Positions 1 to 8,213 of a DNA stretch of 64,000 nt are shown one piece after another. Location of the stretch: contig AP024866.1 in NCBI GenBank assembly GCA_024346835.1, positions 682,001 through 746,000 of the forward strand, in the 5' to 3' direction. The DNA comes from Vibrio comitans. Lineage in GTDB: Bacteria; Pseudomonadota; Gammaproteobacteria; Enterobacterales; Vibrionaceae. Every line of letters starts with the position of its first letter. Positions within the stretch are counted from its first letter, which is position 1. The notes under the pieces are model-generated. The model did not search any database, was not told where the DNA came from, and saw only the letters and a list, made by a program, of their open reading frames with translations. The position numbers were made by a program, and so were the translations under genes.

Positions 1-75
1 ATAGACGACATTTTAGCTGGTGTTATGGCTGGGTTGTGCTTGGCTTTACTAGGCTGGGGACTAGGCTGGATTTAG
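1..75 (+). CDS. pgpA: C-terminal end of phosphatidylglycerophosphatase A (partial)
   Basis: The frame is open from base 1 to a TAG at 73-75 and encodes 24 residues. They begin IDDILAGV and continue as a hydrophobic segment ending GLGWI. The acidic IDD-x-LAG motif followed by a final membrane helix matches the end of PgpA, which dephosphorylates phosphatidylglycerophosphate at the inner membrane. In Vibrio and E. coli pgpA lies next to the dxs-ispA-xseB operon, which supports the call. The rest of the gene is outside the window, so identification rests on 24 residues plus context. Confidence 0.7.
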   Translation: MDDILAGVMAGLCLALLGWGLGWI

Positions 76-99
76 TTATTTGCTACTAGTTGGTACAAA

Positions 100-123
100 G
101 CCCTAGTTCCGAAGAACTAGGGC
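100..123. terminator. Bidirectional terminator between pgpA and dxs
   Basis: A perfect 10-bp stem, GCCCTAGTTC with loop CGAA and GAACTAGGGC, lies between the convergent ends of pgpA and dxs. It is followed by a short T-rich stretch on the plus strand (ATTTTA) and fits a shared terminator. Confidence 0.75.
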
Positions 124-129
124 CAGATT

Positions 130-1995
130 TTACTTCGCGAGATACGCTTCAATTTGACGCTGAATACCTTCGGCATCTAGGCCTAGTTCAGCATGCATCT
201 CTTCTTGTGTACCTTGAGCGATAAATCGGTCTGGAAGACCTAGGTTTAATACCGGCTTGGCGATCTTTTGCGACATTAGGTACTCCACAACACCGCTACC
301 TGCACCGCCTGCAACGACGTTCTCTTCAATAGTCACCAATACATCGTGCTCTGCAGCCAGTTGCTGTATCAATTCTTCGTCTAGAGGCTTCACAAAGCGC
401 ATATCGGCCACGGTTGCGCCAAGTTTCTCCGCTGCTTGCTGGGCATTATCAAGGAAGGTACCAAAGCTCAAGATAGCCACCTTACTTCCTTGGCGAACAA
501 CTCGGCCTTTACCAATCTCAAGTGCTGTGAAAGATTGCTGAATTTCAGCCCCAATGCCACTGCCTCTTGGGTAGCGAACCGCTGCTGGCCCTTGATGTTG
601 ATGGCCGGTGTAAAGCATTTGACGGCATTCGTCTTCATCACTTGGCGCCATTATCATCATGTTAGGGATGCAGCGCATAAAGCTCAGATCAAAGGCGCCC
701 TGATGCGTTTGACCATCCGCGCCTACTAGGCCTGCTCGGTCAATAGCGAATAGCACGGGTAGATTCATAATAGCGACATCATGAATCAGCTGATCGTAGC
801 CACGTTGTAAGAAGGTGGAGTAGATTGCCACAATAGGCTTGTTGCCTGAGATAGCTAATCCGGTAGCTAGAGTCACTGCATGTTGCTCGGCAATGGCCAC
901 ATCAAAATATTGTTTTGGAAACTCTTTGGAGAAGCGCACCATGCCAGAACCTTCACGCATAGCAGGCGTGATCGCCATTAGCTTGGGATCTTGCGCTGCC
1001 ATATCACAAAGGAAATCGCCAAAGACTTTAGAGAAGGTTGGTTTGCCACCCTTGCTCTTTGGTAATGAACTTGTCGCTGGATCAAACTTAGGCACTCCGT
1101 GATAACCAATAGGGTCTTTCTCAGCAGGCTCATAGCCTTTGCCCTTCTTGGTCATAATGTGCAGGAACTGAGGCCCTTTAAGATGGCGCATGTTCTTCAG
1201 CGTTTTAACAAGCTCTAGTACATCATGGCCATCAACAGGACCTATGTAGTTGAACCCTAGCTCTTCAAACATAGTACCTGGAACAACCATGCCTTTAAGG
1301 TGCTCTTCGGTACGACGAACCAATTCTTTAATCGGTGGCACGCCGGATAAGACTTTTTTACCGCCCTCACGAATGGAGGTATACAGACTGCCTGACAACA
1401 CTTGCGCCAGGTGATTGTTGAGAGCGCCAACATTTTCAGAGATCGACATTTCGTTGTCGTTCAGCACTACAAGCATGTCTGGGTGAATGTCACCAGCGTG
1501 GTTCATGGCTTCAAACGCCATGCCTGCAGTTATAGCACCATCACCGATAACGCTTACAACCTTGCGGTTCCTGCCTTCTTTTTCCGCACCAATCGCAATA
1601 CCAAGAGCGGCACTGATGGAGGTGGAAGAGTGTCCAACTGAAAGCACGTCATATTCGCTTTCGCCGCGCCACGGGAACGGATGCAATCCATCTTTTTGAC
1701 GAATGGTAGGCATTTGCTCACGGCGACCCGTTAAAATTTTGTGCGGGTAAGCCTGATGTCCTACGTCCCACAGAAGCTGATCATAAGGAGTTTGATAGAC
1801 GTAGTGTAGGGCAACGGTAAGCTCGACCGTACCCAAACCTGAGGCTAGGTGACCACTGGATTGGCTTACACTGTTAAGTAGGTAAGTACGCAGTTCATCA
1901 CAAAGTGTTGGAAGCGTCTCTTTGGGAAGAGAACGCAGCTCATCAGGCGTGTTGGCCAATGCCAATGTTGGGTATTTCGAGATATCAAGTGTCAT
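130..1995 (-). CDS. dxs: 1-deoxy-D-xylulose-5-phosphate synthase
   Basis: Condenses pyruvate and glyceraldehyde-3-phosphate to DXP, the entry step of the MEP isoprenoid pathway and a precursor for thiamine and pyridoxal; cytosolic and thiamine-diphosphate dependent. The product is 621 residues, the usual family length. Visible motifs are the catalytic-region SSGHL (His49), the thiamine-diphosphate motif beginning GDGAITAG at 151 and reaching the Asn near 179-181, and a central transketolase pyrimidine domain with AIAEQHAV. It is the last gene of the minus-strand operon xseB-ispA-dxs, 26 bp after ispA. The same operon makes isoprenoid substrate and extends it. Start ATG at 1995 gives the conserved N-terminus. 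Confidence 0.98.
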   Translation of the reverse strand: MTLDISKYPTLALANTPDELRSLPKETLPTLCDELRTYLLNSVSQSSGHLASGLGTVELTVALHYVYQTPYDQLLWDVGHQAYPHKILTGRREQMPTIRQKDGLHPFPWRGESEYDVLSVGHSSTSISAALGIAIGAEKEGRNRKVVSVIGDGAITAGMAFEAMNHAGDIHPDMLVVLNDNEMSISENVGALNNHLAQVLSGSLYTSIREGGKKVLSGVPPIKELVRRTEEHLKGMVVPGTMFEELGFNYIGPVDGHDVLELVKTLKNMRHLKGPQFLHIMTKKGKGYEPAEKDPIGYHGVPKFDPATSSLPKSKGGKPTFSKVFGDFLCDMAAQDPKLMAITPAMREGSGMVRFSKEFPKQYFDVAIAEQHAVTLATGLAISGNKPIVAIYSTFLQRGYDQLIHDVAIMNLPVLFAIDRAGLVGADGQTHQGAFDLSFMRCIPNMMIMAPSDEDECRQMLYTGHQHQGPAAVRYPRGSGIGAEIQQSFTALEIGKGRVVRQGSKVAILSFGTFLDNAQQAAEKLGATVADMRFVKPLDEELIQQLAAEHDVLVTIEENVVAGGAGSGVVEYLMSQKIAKPVLNLGLPDRFIAQGTQEEMHAELGLDAEGIQRQIEAYLAK

Positions 1996-2021
1996 ATGTA
2001 TTCGCGCTGATAAGTGAGTAA

Positions 2022-2915
2022 TTAATTCTTTCTTTCGACCACATAGCGAGCAAACTGCTCTAGAAGGTCAGTGTTGTAAGGAATGCCTTCTAACTCAAGT
2101 AGGGCTTTTTCTAACAACAGTTTCGCTTTTGCCTGTGCACCTTCAAGTCCAAGAAGTGAAGGATAGGTCGATTTATTCAATGCTAAGTCGGAGCCTTGAG
2201 GCTTGCCTAACGTTTCTGTATCACTAGTAATGTCTAAGATGTCATCTTGGACTTGAAAAGCCAGTCCTATCTTTTCTGCAAAGGCGGTAAGACGAGGTAA
2301 TTGCTCGATGCCTTGCTCGCCGGCGGCTAAAGCTCCCAACTGAATGGCAGATTTTATCAGTGCGCCTGTTTTATTGCGATGAATCAGTTTTAGTTCGTCT
2401 AAAGAAACTTGACGGTTTTCCGCCTCTAAATCTAGGGACTGCCCTAGGCACATCCCTGAAGCACCAGAGGCGCTGGCTAGACTTTGTACCATCTTTATAC
2501 GGTAACTTTCCGCTTGAGGGGCAAGTTTGCCCTCAGCCAAGATACTAAAGGCTAAAGTTTGCAGAGCATCACCGGCCAGAATGGCGGTCGCTTCATCAAA
2601 CTCAATATGGCACGTCGCTTGGCCACGACGTAATTCGTCGTCGTCCATAGCTGGCAGATCATCATGAATCAATGAATAAGCATGGATACATTCAATGGCT
2701 GAGGCCGGCGTATCCAAGGACTCATCATTCAAACCAAATACTGAGCCTGTAGCGTAAACAAGAAAAGGTCGAGCACGCTTACCACCCAATAATAGCCCAT
2801 AGCGCATAGCCTGAATCAGGTTGTTGTCTTGAGAGTGTAAAGAGTTTAACCAGGTTTCTAGTTGCTGGTTGTTGCGCTTTTGGTAGCTTTCAAGTCGCTG
2901 TTTAAAATGGGTCAT
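2022..2915 (-). CDS. ispA: Farnesyl diphosphate synthase
   Basis: Elongates DMAPP with two IPP units to farnesyl diphosphate, the precursor of undecaprenyl phosphate, quinone side chains and heme O. The start at 2915 ([10 protein letters not shown]) gives 297 residues, matching the family. An in-frame ATG 39 bp upstream would add 13 residues lying inside xseB and is not preferred. Both aspartate-rich motifs are present: DDLPAMDDD at 85-93 (first, Mg-binding) and DDILD at 224-228 (second). It overlaps the 3' end of xseB by 14 bp, so translation is probably coupled. dxs follows. Confidence 0.97.
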   Translation of the reverse strand: MTHFKQRLESYQKRNNQQLETWLNSLHSQDNNLIQAMRYGLLLGGKRARPFLVYATGSVFGLNDESLDTPASAIECIHAYSLIHDDLPAMDDDELRRGQATCHIEFDEATAILAGDALQTLAFSILAEGKLAPQAESYRIKMVQSLASASGASGMCLGQSLDLEAENRQVSLDELKLIHRNKTGALIKSAIQLGALAAGEQGIEQLPRLTAFAEKIGLAFQVQDDILDITSDTETLGKPQGSDLALNKSTYPSLLGLEGAQAKAKLLLEKALLELEGIPYNTDLLEQFARYVVERKN

Positions 2916-3162
2916 CGCCAGATTCAAATTTGAAGTCTTGAGGAGTCGCTTCAACCTGATTTTCCATCAAGATTGAAACACGTTGTTCTGCTTGGTCTAA
3001 CTTGGATTGACCAGCACGAGCTAGTGCAATACCGCGTTCGAAATTCTTCAATGCAGAATCGAGTTCGAGATCACCTTGTTCAAGCTGATTTACTATGCTG
3101 TCGAGCTCTTTGAGAGACTCTTCAAAACTCATATTCTCTGGTTTTTTGGTCGCCATGTTCAT
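2902..3162 (-). CDS. xseB: Exodeoxyribonuclease VII small subunit
   Basis: Small subunit of exonuclease VII, which degrades single-stranded DNA from both ends together with XseA. It has 86 residues from the ATG at 3162, or 84 from the ATG at 3156. The AAAAGA purine run sits immediately before the first ATG and is better spaced for the second, so the shorter form is quite possible. The family signature SFEESLKELDSIVNQLE (about 13-29) and the following helical LD-x-AL-x-x-FE-x-G-x-x-L segment are clear. It is the first gene of the xseB-ispA-dxs operon, and its promoter must lie in the 255-bp gap to thiI. Confidence 0.95.
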   Translation of the reverse strand: MNMATKKPENMSFEESLKELDSIVNQLEQGDLELDSALKNFERGIALARAGQSKLDQAEQRVSILMENQVEATPQDFKFESGDDPF

Positions 3163-3253
3163 TCTTTTCTACGCTAGGATCTGGGAAAGGTAACTCAGGC
3201 AGGAGTGATGGTCAATTTTAGCAGTTAAAAATCCTGCGATATCACTAACTTTA

Positions 3254-3279
3254 GTTCATTTTCTGATAGTTAAATGAAC
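3254..3279. promoter_or_regulatory. Dyad in the xseB/thiI intergenic region, possible operator
   Basis: A perfect 8-bp inverted repeat, GTTCATTT and AAATGAAC with a 10-base spacer, lies between the divergent xseB and thiI genes. It ends 44 bp upstream of the thiI -10. No T-run follows it, so it is not a terminator. I do not recognise it as the site of a named regulator. Confidence 0.35.
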
Positions 3280-3299
3280 AGACAAGTAGGTTGTTTTAT

Positions 3300-3328
3300 T
3301 TTTACTCTGGCTGAAATAGGTATATAAT
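3300..3328 (+). promoter_or_regulatory. Probable thiI promoter
   Basis: A perfect -10 hexamer TATAAT lies at 3323-3328. The -35 is poor (TTTTAC at 3300-3305, 17-bp spacing), so it may need an activator or be modest in strength. It is about 90 bp upstream of the thiI start. Confidence 0.45.
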
Positions 3329-3417
3329 TCGTCGCCCTCGATTATCCCTGCATTTTCAATCAGCAGAATAATTTAGGCTAGACTCAAGTCATCGACTAAT
3401 CAGAAGTGAAGTTACCT

Positions 3418-4866
3418 ATGAAGTTTATCGTAAAACCACATCCAGAAATTTTTGTAAAAAGCGAATCAGTAAGGAAGCGCTTCATACGTATTCTGGAGTG
3501 CAATCTCAGGATCATCATCCAGCGTCGCACAGAATCAGTGGCAGTATTCAATCGTAGGGATCATATCGAGGTTTCTTCTGATAGTCATCAATACTACCAA
3601 GAAGTGCTAGAGATCCTGACTCAAACTCCGGGTATTCATCATTCGTTAGAGGTCAAGCAAACAGAATTTACTGATATGCATGACATCTTCGAGCAAGTGC
3701 TTGAGTTGAGCCGTGACCGTATTGAGGGCAAGACCTTTTCAGTACGTGCTAAGCGTCGCGGTAAACACGACTTTACCTCAATCGAACTAGAGCGTTATGT
3801 TGGCGGTGGCTTGAATCAAGCTGTTGAAAGCGCCAAGGTTAAGCTGACACGCCCTGACGTTACCGTGAACGTAGAAGTGGCTGGTGAAAAGCTAAACCAA
3901 GTCCTAGCTCGCCACAAAGGTCTTGGCGGTTTCCCTCTTGGAACACAAGAGGACGTACTGAGTCTGATTTCTGGTGGTTTCGATTCTGGTGTATCTAGCT
4001 ACCTACATATTAAGCGTGGCTCAAAGACCCATTACTGCTTCTTTAATCTTGGTGGCCCTGCGCACGAGATTGGCGTTAAGCAAGTAGCACACTACCTTTG
4101 GAATAAGTACGGCTCTTCTGCGAAGGTGAAATTTATCTCTGTAGACTTTGAACCTGTGGTTGCTGAGATCTTAGAGAACGTTGAAGATGGCCAGATGGGC
4201 GTTGTGCTCAAGCGTATGTTTATGCGTGCTGGTGGCATGATTGCCGATCGCTTTAAGATTGAAGCTTTGGTTACTGGTGAAGCACTAGGTCAGGTATCTA
4301 GCCAGACTCTAACCAACTTACGTCATATTGACGGCGTGACCGATACACTTATTCTTCGTCCTCTGATTAACTGGGACAAAGAAGACATCATTGATTTGTC
4401 TCGTATTATTGGTACAGAAGACTTCGCCAAGGTAATGCCAGAGTATTGTGGCGTTATTTCTCGCAAGCCTACGGTTAAAGCGGTTAAAGGTAAGCTTGAA
4501 GCTCAAGAAGAGAACTTTGATTTTTCTGTTCTAGAAAAAGTGGTTAGCGAGAGTCGAGTTATGGATATTCGCGATATTGAAAAGGAAAGCCTAGAACAAG
4601 CACCTGAAGTCGAGCAAGTGAAGGCAGTTCAAGAGCATGCCATTGTCCTGGATATTCGTAGTCCAGAAGAAGAAGACGATAACCCTCTTGAGATCGATGG
4701 TGTGGAAGTAGAGCATCTGCCATTCTACAAGCTGGCGACTAAGTTCGGTGATCTTGACCAGTCTAAAACGTACCTTCTGTACTGTGATCGTGGCGTAATG
4801 AGCCGCTTGCAGGCGTTGTACTTGCAGGAACAAGGCTTTAGCAATATTAAAGTTTACCGCCCTTAG
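3418..4866 (+). CDS. thiI: tRNA 4-thiouridine synthetase / thiamine sulfur carrier enzyme
   Basis: Transfers sulfur to U8 of tRNA (4-thiouridine) and to ThiS in thiazole synthesis. The start at 3418 ([10 protein letters not shown]) is chosen over an ATG 12 bp upstream because the family begins MKFI and a GAAGTGAAG ribosome-binding site sits just before it. This gives 482 residues. Domain order: N-terminal ferredoxin-like and THUMP region (to about 165), PP-loop ATPase with [13 protein letters not shown] near 181-195, and a C-terminal rhodanese domain with the persulfide Cys456 in YCDRGV. The rhodanese extension is the gammaproteobacterial form. It is divergent from xseB, and a terminator follows. 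Confidence 0.97.
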   Translation: MKFIVKPHPEIFVKSESVRKRFIRILECNLRIIIQRRTESVAVFNRRDHIEVSSDSHQYYQEVLEILTQTPGIHHSLEVKQTEFTDMHDIFEQVLELSRDRIEGKTFSVRAKRRGKHDFTSIELERYVGGGLNQAVESAKVKLTRPDVTVNVEVAGEKLNQVLARHKGLGGFPLGTQEDVLSLISGGFDSGVSSYLHIKRGSKTHYCFFNLGGPAHEIGVKQVAHYLWNKYGSSAKVKFISVDFEPVVAEILENVEDGQMGVVLKRMFMRAGGMIADRFKIEALVTGEALGQVSSQTLTNLRHIDGVTDTLILRPLINWDKEDIIDLSRIIGTEDFAKVMPEYCGVISRKPTVKAVKGKLEAQEENFDFSVLEKVVSESRVMDIRDIEKESLEQAPEVEQVKAVQEHAIVLDIRSPEEEDDNPLEIDGVEVEHLPFYKLATKFGDLDQSKTYLLYCDRGVMSRLQALYLQEQGFSNIKVYRP

Positions 4867-4886
4867 TCATCACATAAGCTAATTTT

Positions 4887-4925
4887 AGCCGAGGTCAGTC
4901 TCTCTGATCTCGGCTTTATTTTTTA
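4887..4925 (+). terminator. thiI terminator
   Basis: A 12-bp stem, AGCCGAGGTCAG pairing with CTGATCTCGGCT (one G-U), has a 5-base loop. It is followed by a T-rich run and lies 21 bp after the thiI stop. Confidence 0.85.
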
Positions 4926-4935
4926 TTTCAGGCAT

Positions 4936-5113
4936 AAAAAAACACCGCTCAGAGGAGCGGTGCGAAAATGACAGACAAGTTCATTAAATTGGAAGTATGC
5001 TTCGGTTAAACCCAAGCTGTGGTAGAAACTACCGTGCTCAAAATGAGCTCACAAACACAACATCGCAAGTAGGGATCCATGCCAAAGGCATGCCGTTTAG
5101 ACCCCCGTCGCGT
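4936..5113 (-). ncRNA. gcvB: GcvB small regulatory RNA
   Basis: No protein is convincing between thiI and gcvA, but the minus strand reads as GcvB, the Hfq-dependent sRNA that represses amino-acid and peptide transporter mRNAs. Elements in order: a start near 5113 set by the promoter at 5121-5149; a first hairpin CATGCC-N3-GGCATG (5078-5092); the GU-rich seed GATGTTGTGTTTGTG (5050-5064), nearly identical to the R1 region of E. coli GcvB; a hairpin GGTAG-N3-CTACC (5021-5033) matching the enteric one; a CTTGTCTGTC stretch; and a terminator with stem CACCGCTC/GAGCGGTG (4943-4962) followed by seven Ts. The position, divergent from gcvA, is the classical one. Length is about 178 nt. The start site is inferred. 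Confidence 0.88.
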
Positions 5114-5120
5114 GGGACGC

Positions 5121-5149
5121 AATATAGATTTTCTCTGGCTGTTGAACAA
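5121..5149 (-). promoter_or_regulatory. gcvB promoter
   Basis: On the minus strand, -35 TTGTTC (5144-5149) and -10 TATATT (5121-5126) are separated by exactly 17 bp. This places transcription start near 5113. By analogy with E. coli, GcvA would bind upstream and activate it in response to glycine; that is inference. Confidence 0.75.
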
Positions 5150-5158
5150 CGGACAATT

Positions 5159-5164
5159 TATAAT
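5159..5164 (+). promoter_or_regulatory. gcvA -10 element
   Basis: A perfect TATAAT lies 37 bp before the gcvA start, with no good -35 at 17 bp. It sits back to back with the gcvB promoter, so one bound regulator could affect both. This matches GcvA autoregulation in E. coli. Confidence 0.5.
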
Positions 5165-5201
5165 GTTTCAGATAAAAAAAACTAATGCTAGATAAGATAG
5201 A

Positions 5202-6155
5202 ATGGCAAGACGATTACCCCCATTAAAATCACTGAAGGTTTTTGAAGCAGCTGCACGTCATTTGAGCTTTACAAGGGCAGCTGAAGAGCTGTTTGTTACT
5301 CAAGCAGCAGTCAGCCATCAAGTGAAAGCGCTTGAAGAATATTTAGGCTTAAAGTTGTTTAGAAGGCGCAACCGCTCCCTGTTGTTGACTGAAGAAGGGC
5401 AAAGCTACTTCCTTGATATCAAAGATATCTTTACCTCACTCTCTGAGGCGACAGATAAGGTGCTAGAGCGCAGTGAGAAAGGCTCTTTGACCATCAGTTT
5501 GCAGCCTAGCTTTGCTATTCAATGGCTGGTGCCTAGGCTTGCTGATTTTAACGAGCAAGAGCCCGATATTGATGTTCGTATTAAAGCGGTAGATATGGAC
5601 GATGGTTCATTAACCGATGATGTAGATGTTGCTATTTATTATGGTCGTGGAAACTGGCCTGGATTACGCGCTGACAAATTGTATCAAGAGTATTTAATCC
5701 CTCTTTGTGCACCACGTTTGTTAGACGGTGTTAAGCCTCTAGGCTCATTAAGCGACCTTTCAAAACACACTTTGTTACATGATACTTCGCGTAAGGACTG
5801 GAAGCAGTTTGCTCGCCAACATCACCTAGAAGGGATCAATGTAAACCATGGTCCAATCTTTAGTCACTCAACTATGGTTTTGCAGGCAGCAGCTCACGGA
5901 CAAGGTATTGCGTTAGGAAATAACGTACTGGCTCAGCCTGAGATTGAGGCAGGTAGATTAATCAGTCCTTTTGATGAAGTACTGGTGAGTAAGAATGCCT
6001 TTTATGTAGTGTGTCACGAGAAACAAGCAGACGTTGGACGAATTGCTACATTTAGAGACTGGATGCTGAGTATAGCGGCAAGTGAAGGTGTACCTTCCAT
6101 TGGCCAAGATGAGATTATTTTAGACGCGATAGCGTCGAGCGTTGAAGCTTCTTAA
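5202..6155 (+). CDS. gcvA: LysR-type glycine cleavage regulator GcvA
   Basis: Transcription factor controlling the glycine cleavage operon and gcvB. It has 317 residues. The N-terminal winged helix-turn-helix is clear: LKVFEAAARHLSFTRAAEEL, then FVTQAAVSHQVKALEE (about residues 10-46), the GcvA/AmpR subgroup signature. The C-terminal two-lobed effector domain follows, with LTISLQPSFAIQWLVPRL at about 95-112. Divergence from the gcvB sRNA on its upstream side makes the specific GcvA assignment, rather than a generic LysR one, well supported. rlmM follows 21 bp downstream on the same strand and may be cotranscribed. Confidence 0.93.
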   Translation: MARRLPPLKSLKVFEAAARHLSFTRAAEELFVTQAAVSHQVKALEEYLGLKLFRRRNRSLLLTEEGQSYFLDIKDIFTSLSEATDKVLERSEKGSLTISLQPSFAIQWLVPRLADFNEQEPDIDVRIKAVDMDDGSLTDDVDVAIYYGRGNWPGLRADKLYQEYLIPLCAPRLLDGVKPLGSLSDLSKHTLLHDTSRKDWKQFARQHHLEGINVNHGPIFSHSTMVLQAAAHGQGIALGNNVLAQPEIEAGRLISPFDEVLVSKNAFYVVCHEKQADVGRIATFRDWMLSIAASEGVPSIGQDEIILDAIASSVEAS

Positions 6156-6176
6156 CGCATTGAAACGAGGTTTAAC

Positions 6177-7265
6177 TTGAAACAGGTTATTTTATATTGC
6201 CGTGCAGGCTTTGAGAAAGATTGTGCTGGCGAGATTCAAGACAAGGCAAACACCCTTGAGGTGTTTGGTTTTCCCCGCGTTAAGCGCAATAGTGGCTATG
6301 TTCTGTTTGAATGCTACACAGAAGGGGATGCAGATCGTTTAGTGCGTGAGATTGACTTCCAAACGCTTATTTTTGCTCGTCAGATGTTTGCTGTTGCAGC
6401 GAGTTTGGAAGAGCTACCTGAATCAGATCGCATTTCACCTATCTTAGATGCGTTAGCTGAGCAAGAAGGTGTGCCGACGTGTGGTGACCTGCGCGTTGAG
6501 ACTCCTGATACCAATGAAGCAAAAGAGCTACTGAAGTTTTGCCGTAAGTTCACCGTGCCACTAAGACAGGCAATGCGTGGCAAAGGCTTGCTGTACAAGA
6601 AAGACAACCTGAAGAAGCCTGTGATGCATCTGTGCTTTGTGGAGCCAGGTAAATGCTATGTTGGCTATTCTTATGCTAACAACAACTCACAGTTCTTTAT
6701 GGGCATTCCTCGCCTGAAGTTCCCTTCAGATGCGCCAAGTCGTTCAACTCTAAAGTTGGAAGAAGCATTCCATGTCTTTATTCCTAAAAGTGAGTGGGAT
6801 GAGAGATTAGCATCGGGTATGTGGGCTGTAGACCTTGGAGCTTGTCCGGGCGGTTGGACGTATCAGTTGGTTAAGCGCTCTATGTTCGTTCATGCTATTG
6901 ATAACGGCATGATGGCACAAAGCTTGATGGATACAGGTCAAGTGAAGCACCACCAAGCTGATGGCTTTAAGTTTGAACCACCTCGCAAGAATGTTACTTG
7001 GCTAGTGTGTGACATGATTGAGAAACCGTCACGTGTAGCTCAATTAATGGGGGAGTGGATCATCAAGGGCTGGTGTAAAGAGGCGCTGTTTAACCTTAAA
7101 CTTCCTATGAAGGGTCGCTACGACGAAGTACTTCAAGATATCGAGAACTTGAAGACCTTTTTGAAAGAAAACGGCATTAAGTTTACCTTACAAGCGAAGC
7201 ACCTTTACCATGACCGGGAAGAGATCACGGTACATGTGCAGTCGCATACTAACTTGGGCTGGTAA
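6177..7265 (+). CDS. rlmM: 23S rRNA 2'-O-ribose C2498 methyltransferase RlmM
   Basis: Methylates the ribose of C2498 in the peptidyl-transferase centre of 23S rRNA using SAM. It has 362 residues, close to the 366 of E. coli. The start is a TTG at 6177 with ACGAGG six bases upstream; the next residues [19 protein letters not shown] are the conserved N-terminus. An N-terminal THUMP-like region precedes a Rossmann methyltransferase domain with the SAM motif [14 protein letters not shown] near 217-231. Later, [13 protein letters not shown] carries the catalytic-type lysine. It ends close to an intergenic palindromic repeat. Confidence 0.95.
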   Translation: MKQVILYCRAGFEKDCAGEIQDKANTLEVFGFPRVKRNSGYVLFECYTEGDADRLVREIDFQTLIFARQMFAVAASLEELPESDRISPILDALAEQEGVPTCGDLRVETPDTNEAKELLKFCRKFTVPLRQAMRGKGLLYKKDNLKKPVMHLCFVEPGKCYVGYSYANNNSQFFMGIPRLKFPSDAPSRSTLKLEEAFHVFIPKSEWDERLASGMWAVDLGACPGGWTYQLVKRSMFVHAIDNGMMAQSLMDTGQVKHHQADGFKFEPPRKNVTWLVCDMIEKPSRVAQLMGEWIIKGWCKEALFNLKLPMKGRYDEVLQDIENLKTFLKENGIKFTLQAKHLYHDREEITVHVQSHTNLGW

Positions 7266-7278
7266 TTGACTCCATTAT

Positions 7279-7385
7279 CGTCATTCTGACCCCATTGCCG
7301 TCATCCTGACGAAAGTCAGGACCTTAGAGAGTGCCCAAGGTCAAACTTGCACTACCTAAGGTCCTGAATCAAGTTCAGGATGACG
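7279..7385. repeat. Palindromic intergenic repeat (REP/MITE-like) between rlmM and xni
   Basis: Two long arms form an imperfect palindrome: 7299-7326 (CGTCATCCTGAC...GGACCTTA) and 7357-7385 (TAAGGTCC...CAGGATGACG). They are nearly complementary over 28 bp, and each arm is itself a small hairpin (TCCTGA...TCAGGA). A third, degenerate half-copy CGTCATTCTGAC lies at 7279-7290. Repeats of the GTCATCCTGA...TCAGGA type are common between genes in marine gammaproteobacteria. It may also act as a two-way terminator between the convergent genes. It extends over the last codons of xni. Confidence 0.8.
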
Positions 7386-8151
7386 CTGGTGTCCAACGTA
7401 AATCCTGCAAGTTAAACCCAAGCTCCAAGTCAGTCTTTAATGAGGCCAGTTCACGGCATAGAAGGGCGTGCTCCTCATTGCCTGCAATCTTCTTTTTGTA
7501 CTTTTCAGGTAGCGTTTCATCGGCAAAGGCTTGCTCTAAGTTTTCATTGCCAGTGAGTATCTCTCGAGCCGCTTTAGGGCCAATGCCCGGAATGCCGCTT
7601 AAGCCTGTGCCACTTATACCAGTCAGTCCCCAGTAATCACTTAACTGACAGACCTTTACCGCAAACTCTTTTTCTACAAAGGCTTGGTCCAGCCAGCGAT
7701 GCTGAAAGTAATCTCTGATGCGTAAGGATGGAGAAAGCAGTTGGCAGTAGCCCTTATCAGTAGAAATGATGGTGACTTGATGCTGCTGACTGGCCAATTT
7801 AACGGCAAGTGTGGCCACTAGATCGTCCGCTTCATCCCCATCAGACAGCAATGAATCGATGCCTAGCTCCCACCACGCTTGTTGAATGGTATCTAATCCC
7901 AAGGCAAGAGGCTCAGGCATTGGCTTACGGTTTTGTTTGTATTCAGGAAAACGCTCTTCTCGCCATCCGCGCACCTGCTGGTGGTGATCAAATACGGCAA
8001 TTATGTGGCTAGGCTCGGTTTCGTTTAGAATCCGTTTTAGAGTGCGGGTCGTGGTTTCTATAGTGCGCTGGATATCAGTTTCGTCAGGCTGCGCTGAATG
8101 TACGCGACGAATAAGGTTTAGAGCATCGATGATAACCAGATGTATAGACAT
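7375..8151 (-). CDS. xni: Flap endonuclease Xni (exonuclease IX)
   Basis: Structure-specific 5' flap endonuclease related to the N-terminal nuclease domain of DNA polymerase I, implicated in Okazaki-fragment and repair-flap processing. It has 258 residues; E. coli Xni is similar in size. The N-terminus HLVIIDALNLIRRVHSA places the first metal-binding aspartate. HIIAVFDHH, then SDGDEADDLVATLA (acidic cluster near 110-123), ISTDKGYCQLL and the helix-hairpin-helix GIPGIGPKAAREIL (about 200-213) follow. The gene runs into a palindromic repeat: stop codon 7375-7377 and the last residues ASS are encoded by a repeat arm, so the native C-terminus appears to have been replaced. A terminator from ppnN lies just upstream. 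Confidence 0.95.
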   Translation of the reverse strand: MSIHLVIIDALNLIRRVHSAQPDETDIQRTIETTTRTLKRILNETEPSHIIAVFDHHQQVRGWREERFPEYKQNRKPMPEPLALGLDTIQQAWWELGIDSLLSDGDEADDLVATLAVKLASQQHQVTIISTDKGYCQLLSPSLRIRDYFQHRWLDQAFVEKEFAVKVCQLSDYWGLTGISGTGLSGIPGIGPKAAREILTGNENLEQAFADETLPEKYKKKIAGNEEHALLCRELASLKTDLELGFNLQDLRWTPASS

Positions 8152-8162
8152 AAAAACAAACT

Positions 8163-8181
8163 AAAAAGGGGCCGTAGCCCC
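8163..8181 (-). terminator. ppnN terminator
   Basis: On the minus strand, stem GGGGC, loop TACG and GCCCC (8168-8181) are followed by TTTTT (8163-8167). It lies 33 bp after the ppnN stop and just before xni, so xni probably has its own promoter or depends on readthrough. Confidence 0.75.
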
Positions 8182-8213
8182 ATTGTAACTAAAATTAGAT
8201 CAAGAGTTTAACC

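Noticed and set aside
3406..3417. Four-residue N-terminal extension of ThiI
   Set aside because: The family begins MKFI and the ribosome-binding site fits the ATG at 3418; the upstream ATG overlaps that site.
4997..5185. A 62-residue plus-strand reading frame between thiI and gcvA
   Set aside because: It lies across the GcvB sRNA gene and its promoter, has no family resemblance and no good ribosome-binding site.
7279..7385. Insertion sequence or transposon remnant
   Set aside because: No transposase reading frame and only short palindromic arms; better described as a REP/MITE-like repeat.
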